Assembly (NCBI GenBank): GCA_029580855.1
Contig: JAKPQH010000137.1
Coordinates: 62,001-126,000 of the forward strand
Source of the DNA: a bacterium
GTDB lineage: Bacteria > Methylomirabilota > Methylomirabilia > Methylomirabilales > 2-02-FULL-66-22
DNA: 64,000 nucleotides
Reading direction: 5' to 3'
Every line of letters starts with the position of its first letter. The stretch's first letter is position 1. The position numbers and the translations under genes were made by a program. The notes under the pieces were generated by a model. The model saw only the letters and a list, made by a program, of their open reading frames with translations. It ran no database searches and had not been told where the DNA came from. This document shows positions 58,524 through 64,000 of the stretch, one piece after another.

Positions 58524-59507
58524 CTACTCCAGCTTGATGTTCGCCTCGCGGACGACCGCGCCCCAGCTCTTCATGTTGGCCTTCATCCAGGCGGCGAAGT
58601 CCTCCGGCGAGCCGATCTCCACGTCGCCGCCCAGTTCGGTGATCTTTTTCTCGATCTCCGGTATGGCCAGGATCTTCTTCAACTCGGCGTTCAGGCGCGC
58701 CACCATGGGCGTCGGCGTGCCCGCCGTGGTCATGACGCCCTGCCAGGTGCCGCTGTCCACCGCGGGAAGACTCAGCTCCTTGAAGCTCGGTAGATCCTTC
58801 AACGCTTCGAGGCGCTTGGCGCCGGAGACGGCCACGCCCTTGAGCTGGTTCTGCGTGACAAAGGGCTGGGTGGCCAGCGCGCCGTTGATGATGACGTTGC
58901 TCTCGTTGGCCACGACGGCGCGAATGGCCGCGGCGCCTCCCTTGTAGGGGACGTATTTCCAGTCGATCGCCCAGTGCTTTGCCAGGACGATGCCGGTCAA
59001 GTGGTTGGCGTTGCCGACACCGGAGTGTCCCAGCGCCAGCTTGCCCGGATTGGCCTTCGCGTAGGCGACCAGTTCGGCCACGGTCTTCACGGGAAGCGAG
59101 GGGTGAACGGCCAGGATGTACGGCGCGAACATGATCATCCCGACACCCGTGAGATCCTTCTCGGGATCGTAGGTCAGCTTGGAGAAGAGGCTTGGCGCCG
59201 CCGCCACCGCCCCCATGTCCGCGAGCAGCAAGGTGTGCCCGTCCTTCTCCGCCTTGGCCACGAGGTCGGCGCCGATGTTGCCGGTCGCCCCGGGCTTGTT
59301 CTCGACGATCACCGGCTGCCCGACGGCCTTGGACAGGTGCGGACCGATCAGACGGGCGAGGATGTCCGAGGAGCCGCCGGGGGCGTACGGAACAATGATG
59401 CGGACGGGCTTGGTGAATTGCGGATCCGCGGCCTCCGCAAGCGAACCGGCGGCCAGGCCGGCGGCCAGAACCGACAACGCCACGAGAACGAAACGACGGC
59501 TACGCAT
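58524..59507 (-). CDS. tctC: Tripartite tricarboxylate transporter substrate-binding protein (TctC/Bug), set 2
   Basis: FTKPVRIIVPYAPGGSSDILARLIGPHLSKAVGQPVIVENKPGATGNIGADLVAKAEKDGHTLLLA. Confidence 0.95.
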   Translation of the reverse strand: MRSRRFVLVALSVLAAGLAAGSLAEAADPQFTKPVRIIVPYAPGGSSDILARLIGPHLSKAVGQPVIVENKPGATGNIGADLVAKAEKDGHTLLLADMGAVAAAPSLFSKLTYDPEKDLTGVGMIMFAPYILAVHPSLPVKTVAELVAYAKANPGKLALGHSGVGNANHLTGIVLAKHWAIDWKYVPYKGGAAAIRAVVANESNVIINGALATQPFVTQNQLKGVAVSGAKRLEALKDLPSFKELSLPAVDSGTWQGVMTTAGTPTPMVARLNAELKKILAIPEIEKKITELGGDVEIGSPEDFAAWMKANMKSWGAVVREANIKLE

Positions 59508-59600
59508 GGGACACGTCCTCCGGTGCATGACAAAAGCGCGCCCCTCGTCGGCCCCTCTCTGAGACCGTGCGGGACTACACAGGCGGCAAAGTGCGTCGGC

Positions 59601-59629
59601 AGTAAATAAGAAAGGCGGAGCCGTGTCAA
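59601..59629 (-). promoter_or_regulatory. Putative sigma70-like promoter of tct set 2
   Basis: Minus strand TTGACA - 17 nt - TTTACT. Confidence 0.45.
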
Positions 59630-59696
59630 TCGGAAACGAAACCGCGAGGCGCTCTCGAGTACATTCTCGAGGAGCCCGGCCCTTCCCGCCGCCACC

Positions 59697-60485
59697 TTAC
59701 GGCATGAACGGCACATCGCACTTGGAGCCGCCCACGCGCCCGACCCGGTCGGCCCAGGCCTCGGACGGCCCTTGCAACAACTCTCCCGCATACGCCTCCG
59801 CGTCGTCTCGCGGCTCGTAGCCAAGCGCCTGTTGGGCGCGGCCGAGATCCCACCACCGCCGGGTGTTGTTGGAGATGCCGTAGACGATCTCGAAACGAAC
59901 GGCGGGCGCCTCGATCGCGCACCGGACCAGCCGCCCCATGTCGCCGGGGCTTATCCAGACGGCCAGATGCCGCTCCTCCAGCGGCCGGTCCCGGAAGAAG
60001 CCGATCCGAAGACAGATCACCTGCAATCCGGCCTTGTCGGCATAGAGACGGCCGGTCGCTTCGGCGAAGCACTTCGTCACGCCATACATGCTGCTCGGCC
60101 GATAGGGGACGTTCTCGTCGATGCGCCGGCCCGCTGGGTAGTACCCGACCACGTGGTGCGTGCTCGCGTACACGACCCGCGGCACCCCGGCGACACGCGC
60201 CGCCTCGAAGACATTGTACGTCCCCAGGATGTTGGTCGGCAGCAGCCGCTCGCGGAAGGGCGCCATATCCGAGACCCCCGCCATGTCCACGATGACGTCG
60301 GCGCCCCGGGCCGCCGCTTCGATCGCCGCGGCATCCGTGGTGTCCCCGCGGATCAAGGTCTCAGACCGCCCGAGATCGTCCAGGACCGACCGATTGAACA
60401 GCACCAGCCGGTAGTCGTCCCGCAGCGCATGCCGCAGGCACCGCCCGATCCGTCCGCTGGCCCCCGTGAGAAGGATGGTCTTCAT
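59697..60485 (-). CDS. NAD-dependent epimerase/dehydratase family protein (uronate dehydrogenase-like)
   Basis: TILLTGASGRIGRCLRHAL...ADVIVDMAGVSD...NILGTYNVFEAARVAGVPRVVYASTHHVVGYYPAGRRIDENVPYRPSSMYGVTKCFAEATGRLYADKAGLQVICLRIG. Confidence 0.9.
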   Translation of the reverse strand: MKTILLTGASGRIGRCLRHALRDDYRLVLFNRSVLDDLGRSETLIRGDTTDAAAIEAAARGADVIVDMAGVSDMAPFRERLLPTNILGTYNVFEAARVAGVPRVVYASTHHVVGYYPAGRRIDENVPYRPSSMYGVTKCFAEATGRLYADKAGLQVICLRIGFFRDRPLEERHLAVWISPGDMGRLVRCAIEAPAVRFEIVYGISNNTRRWWDLGRAQQALGYEPRDDAEAYAGELLQGPSEAWADRVGRVGGSKCDVPFMP

Positions 60486-60619
60486 CGGCCGCGCGTCCCC
60501 CGAGTTGGCCGGCTTGCGGCCGTGGTGTGGCGGAAGCCGGCCAACCCAGCCTCCTCAAAAAGGACCGGAGACCAGGCGCCGTCACCCGGCTGCGATGGGT
60601 GCCCGGATCGCGGGGGCAC

Positions 60620-60682
60620 CCACCAGGCGGGTCGCCGGAGTTGGGCCTGCACCCAGGCCTCCAGCGGGTATCCGGCAGCCTG
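60620..60682 (-). repeat. Post-stop two-hairpin element, copy 2
   Basis: Minus strand CAGGCTGCCGGATACCCGCTGGAGGCCTGGGTGCAGGCCCAACTCCGGCGACCCGCCTGGTGGG; begins right after the LivK-type stop; matches 44717..44795. Confidence 0.7.
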
Positions 60683-61843
60683 TTACTCCGCCGGGACGAA
60701 CTTCCCGGCCTTCACCTGCACCATGACCAGCGAATCCACATCCAGGCCGTTGTGGTCCTCGGCGGTGAGGTTGTAGATTCCCGACACACCCACGTACCCC
60801 TTCGTCTGCTCGATGGCCGCACGCAGCGCCTTCGGGTCGGTCCCCACCTTTTTCATCGCGTTGGCCACGATCATGATGGCATCCCACGCATAACCCGAGT
60901 GTGTGTTGATGGGGAACTCTCTGTCATACTTGTACACGTCCTGGTAGAGGTGGATGAATTCGGCGATGACCTTCTTCTGGGGATCCGAATCGGGAAGCGC
61001 GCTCCCCACCATGAGCTTGGTCGCCGGCATGCGGTCGCCCTCCGAACCCTTGCCGGCCAACTCGATGTACTTCGGGTCGGGGAGTCCGTGGCACTGAAAG
61101 AGCGGGATGGTGATGCCAAGCTGAGCCTTGTTTTTGGCCACGATGGACCCCACGGGGCCAATCGTCCAGACCACGATGGCCTGGGGCGCGGCGTTCCTGA
61201 TCTTGGTGAGTTGGGCGGTCATGTCGGTGTCCGAGGGCCCGAAGGACTCCTTCGCCGCAAAGTGGATCCCGAACTCCGGCGCGAGTTTCTCCAGCCAGCC
61301 CAGGCCGTCCTTCCCGAATGCGTCCGAATTTGTAAAGAGCGCCACCGTGGTCAGTCCCTTGGCCTTCAGGTACCCGTAAAGCTTTCGTGCTGCCGTGGAC
61401 GACCGCTGCGGCGATTTGAAGACGTACGTGTACGGGCCGAAGTTGCCGCCCATGATCACCGGATCGCCCCCCACGGTCATAAAGGTCGGGACCCCGGCCT
61501 CCTCGACGATCCGCTTGACGCTCATCCCCTCGCTGGTTTGCGTCGGGCCGATGATGGCAGCCACCTTGTCGCTGAAAATGAACTTCTTGGCGATGACCGC
61601 CGCCTTGGCCGGATCGCTTTCGTTGTCGCCGATGATCAGCTCGATCGGTCGCCCGTTGATGCCTCCCTCTTTGTTGATCTTGTCCACGACCATCTCGGCC
61701 ACCAGCTTCGTCGGTGTGCCGATGTTGGCCGCCGGCCCCGACAGGGCGAAGAACGCCCCGATCCTGATGGGCTCCCCGCCGAAGGCCGCCGGAGCCGCGA
61801 CGCCGAGAACCAGCGCAACGATGACGACCCATCTCGTTTTCAT
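60683..61843 (-). CDS. ABC transporter substrate-binding protein (branched-chain amino acid type)
   Basis: EPIRIGAFFALSGPAANIGTPTKLVAEMVVDKINKEGGINGRPIELIIGDNESDPAKAAVIAKKFIFSDKVAAIIGPTQTSEGM. Confidence 0.95.
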   Translation of the reverse strand: MKTRWVVIVALVLGVAAPAAFGGEPIRIGAFFALSGPAANIGTPTKLVAEMVVDKINKEGGINGRPIELIIGDNESDPAKAAVIAKKFIFSDKVAAIIGPTQTSEGMSVKRIVEEAGVPTFMTVGGDPVIMGGNFGPYTYVFKSPQRSSTAARKLYGYLKAKGLTTVALFTNSDAFGKDGLGWLEKLAPEFGIHFAAKESFGPSDTDMTAQLTKIRNAAPQAIVVWTIGPVGSIVAKNKAQLGITIPLFQCHGLPDPKYIELAGKGSEGDRMPATKLMVGSALPDSDPQKKVIAEFIHLYQDVYKYDREFPINTHSGYAWDAIMIVANAMKKVGTDPKALRAAIEQTKGYVGVSGIYNLTAEDHNGLDVDSLVMVQVKAGKFVPAE

Positions 61844-61984
61844 GATCGACCCCCCTCTGCATTTCATTGACAACGATGACGAACAGGAATCATCCATCCA
61901 CAGATTACGCAGATTGGCCGATGTCACGAGCGGGAATTTGAAATCTGCGCTATCTGTCTAACCTGTGGATCCCTCGATCCTCGA

Positions 61985-64000
61985 TCAGACGATCGAATCC
62001 TGGATTCGATCGTCGAACACCCGCTTCGTCTTGCGCTCGGAGCGCGGCAGCGAGCCGTAGTCTACCACTTCCACGTCGGCGGTCACGATGACTTTGCGCT
62101 TGATCGTGTGGACGATCTCGCGCTGAAGCTCGTCGGTCCGCCTTGACTCGACCCCCGCTCCGCGCTCCACGACCAGACGCATGCGGTCGCGTACCTGCGC
62201 GTCGCGGGTGAGATGGATCTGGTACTCCGAGCCCAGCCCGGGGATGGCGGAGAGGATCGCGTCGATGGTGGAGGGGTAGATGTTCACCCCCCGGAACTTG
62301 AACACGTCGTCGGTGCGCCCCCTGATCCTCGAATGCCGCGGCAGGATCGAGCCGCACGTGCACGGCCCCGGGATGACGCGGGTGATGTCCCGCGTCCGGT
62401 AGCGGATGAGGGGCGCCGCCTCCTTCGCCAACGTCGTGACCACCATCTCGCCCCATTCGCCGTCGGGCAGCGGCGTGAGGGTCTCGGGGTCGACGATCTC
62501 CAAGATGTAGTAGTCGGCCCAGTAGTGGATACAATCGTGGTCGGAGCACTCGATCCCCGTGCCGGGGCCGTAGAGCTCTGTGAGGCCGGGGATGTCGAAC
62601 AGCTCCGCCCCGCCCAGCAACTCGGAGATTCGCTTGCGCATCGACCGAGACGATCGCTCCGATCCGTAGATGACCTTCTTGAGGTTGATCTTCTCCGCCA
62701 GGCCGCGCTTGTGCACCTCCTCCGCCAGGAGGAGCCCCATCGAAGCGGTGCAGCAGTAGACCGTCGACTGGAGATCCAACAGAAACTCGCACTGGAGATC
62801 GAGGTTCCCCGGGCCGGTCGGAACGGCCAGGGCGCCGATTCGCTCGCATCCCGCCTGGAACCCGACGCCGGCCGTCCACAGACCGTACCCCACCGCGATC
62901 TGTACACGATCCAGCGGCGTCACACCCGCCATCTCGTAGCAACGAGCGAACATGTTCGCCCAGTCGTCCAGATCCTTTTGCGTGTAGCCGAGGATCTTCC
63001 GCTTCCCGGTGGTTCCCGAGGACGAGTGGATTCGCACGATCTGCTCATACGGAACCGATCGCAACGGGAACGGGTAGTCGTCTCGGAGGTCCTCGGCCGT
63101 CGTGAAAGGCAGCTTCCGGATATCCTCCAGCGCGCGCACATCGTCGGCCCCGACACCCGCGGCGTCCAGACGCGCGCGATAGAACGGCGAGCCCTGCCGG
63201 GCGTGGCGCACGGTCCACCGCAGGCCGTTGAGTTGATGGGCCGCAAGCTCCTCGTGGGATGCGAACGACGGCAAGAAGGTCAGCTTACTCATATCCGGCT
63301 TCTCCAGTCTGACGTTGGTAAACCCGGCGGCCCCCAGACGGCTTTGGCCGGGGCTCCCTCTCGACGCCGCCCCCAGGAAGGCGCGGCGCAGCTCCGGGTG
63401 CACGAGCAGCTCGTCGCTCTTTCCCGAATGGACGATCCGACCATTCGCCAGCAGGTACGCCGTGGCGGAGGCGCTGAGGGCGCGCGCCGCGTTCTGCTCC
63501 ACCAGGAGGATGGTCGTCCCCGCCCGGCCGAGCCGGTGGATGATATCGAAGATCTCGTCCGTGACCAGAGGGGCCAGACCCAGGCTGGGCTCATCCAGCA
63601 AGAGCAGACGGGGGCGGGCCATGAGGGCTCGCCCGATGGCCACCATCTGCTGCTCCCCACCCGACAGGGTGGCGGTGGCCTGCGCGGACCGCTCGCGGAG
63701 TCTCGGGAACCGCGCAAAGACCTCCTCGAGCCGGCGCCCCACCTCGGCCTTGCCGGGCTTGCCGGCCACGGCCCCCAGCACCAGGTTCTCCTGCACGCTG
63801 AGGTCGCCGAACATCTCCCGCCCTTCCGGGGAGAGGGCCACACCGAGCGCCGCCATGCGCGCCGCCGGTTGGCCCGTGACGGCCCGGCCGTCGAGGAGGA
63901 TGCGCCCGCCCGACGGCGCAACGATGCCTGCGATGGCCTTCAAGAGACTCGACTTGCCCGCACCGTTGGCCCCGACGATGGCCACCGTCTCCCCCTCCGC
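61985..64000 (-). CDS. LivF-type ABC ATPase fused in frame to a phenylacetate-CoA-ligase-like AMP-forming enzyme (5' end beyond window)
   Basis: VAIVGANGAGKSSLLKAIAG...ATLSGGEQQMVAIGRALMARPRLLLLDEPSLGLAPLV...LLVEQNAARAL; then SFASHEELAAHQLNGLRWTVRHARQGSPFYRARL...RIHSSSGTTGKRKILGYTQKDLDDW...GLTELYGPG...RGRTDDVFKFRGVNIYPSTIDAIL; no stop between them. Confidence 0.9.
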   Translation of the reverse strand, partial: AEGETVAIVGANGAGKSSLLKAIAGIVAPSGGRILLDGRAVTGQPAARMAALGVALSPEGREMFGDLSVQENLVLGAVAGKPGKAEVGRRLEEVFARFPRLRERSAQATATLSGGEQQMVAIGRALMARPRLLLLDEPSLGLAPLVTDEIFDIIHRLGRAGTTILLVEQNAARALSASATAYLLANGRIVHSGKSDELLVHPELRRAFLGAASRGSPGQSRLGAAGFTNVRLEKPDMSKLTFLPSFASHEELAAHQLNGLRWTVRHARQGSPFYRARLDAAGVGADDVRALEDIRKLPFTTAEDLRDDYPFPLRSVPYEQIVRIHSSSGTTGKRKILGYTQKDLDDWANMFARCYEMAGVTPLDRVQIAVGYGLWTAGVGFQAGCERIGALAVPTGPGNLDLQCEFLLDLQSTVYCCTASMGLLLAEEVHKRGLAEKINLKKVIYGSERSSRSMRKRISELLGGAELFDIPGLTELYGPGTGIECSDHDCIHYWADYYILEIVDPETLTPLPDGEWGEMVVTTLAKEAAPLIRYRTRDITRVIPGPCTCGSILPRHSRIRGRTDDVFKFRGVNIYPSTIDAILSAIPGLGSEYQIHLTRDAQVRDRMRLVVERGAGVESRRTDELQREIVHTIKRKVIVTADVEVVDYGSLPRSERKTKRVFDDRIQDSIV
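61988..62014. terminator. Palindrome overlapping the last codons of the PaaK-like ORF
   Basis: GACGATCGAATCC-t-GGATTCGATCGTC, 13-bp perfect arms. Confidence 0.6.

Noticed and set aside
1-64000. CRISPR array, prophage, rRNA operon, canonical defence island
   Set aside because: No regularly spaced direct repeats, cas-like, phage structural or rRNA sequences were recognised on reading.

Overview
High-GC (roughly two-thirds G+C by eye) bacterial chromosomal window, dominated by peptide, amino-acid and organic-acid uptake and catabolism genes. Codon style and gene content are compatible with an uncultivated soil-type lineage such as Rokubacteria/Methylomirabilota, but that is inference only. Main blocks: (i) 0-6 kb: truncated membrane sensor, cytidylate-kinase-like+BON protein, small unknown proteins, exported MsrB/MsrA pair; (ii) 7.2-11.9 kb: dpp-type ABC transporter (SBP+2 permeases) with an M19 dipeptidase; (iii) 12.0-13.7 kb: decayed mobile/toxin-antitoxin DNA (IS110 remnant, HTH antitoxin remnant, frameshifted rve transposase, copy of an unexplained ~100-bp dispersed repeat); (iv) tRNA-Glu and a run of small hypotheticals; (v) 20.7-31.6 kb: metabolic/regulatory genes (RACo-like ASKHA protein, DedA/TVP38-like, pyruvate kinase, SDR, REC-PilZ, S9 and M20 peptidases); (vi) GAF-rich hybrid histidine kinase; (vii) second dpp-like ABC set with N-acyl-D-amino-acid deacylase, cyanase and ADP-forming acyl-CoA synthetase subunits; (viii) 48.5-59.5 kb: two complete tripartite tricarboxylate transporter (TctABC) sets with a GntR regulator, MmgE/PrpD, M29-like protein and DUF89/ARMT1-like protein; (ix) right edge: LivK-type SBP and an uninterrupted ORF joining a LivF-type ABC ATPase to a phenylacetate-CoA-ligase-like enzyme. 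No CRISPR array, rRNA, prophage or intact defence island was seen. Best candidates for new biology: the LivF-PaaK fusion, a repeated two-hairpin element directly after two stop codons (44.7 and 60.6 kb), the paired 'DRRQG' small proteins at 2.4-3.5 kb, and several inverted-repeat intergenic elements. Almost all long antisense ORFs in the track are high-GC shadow ORFs and were not called.
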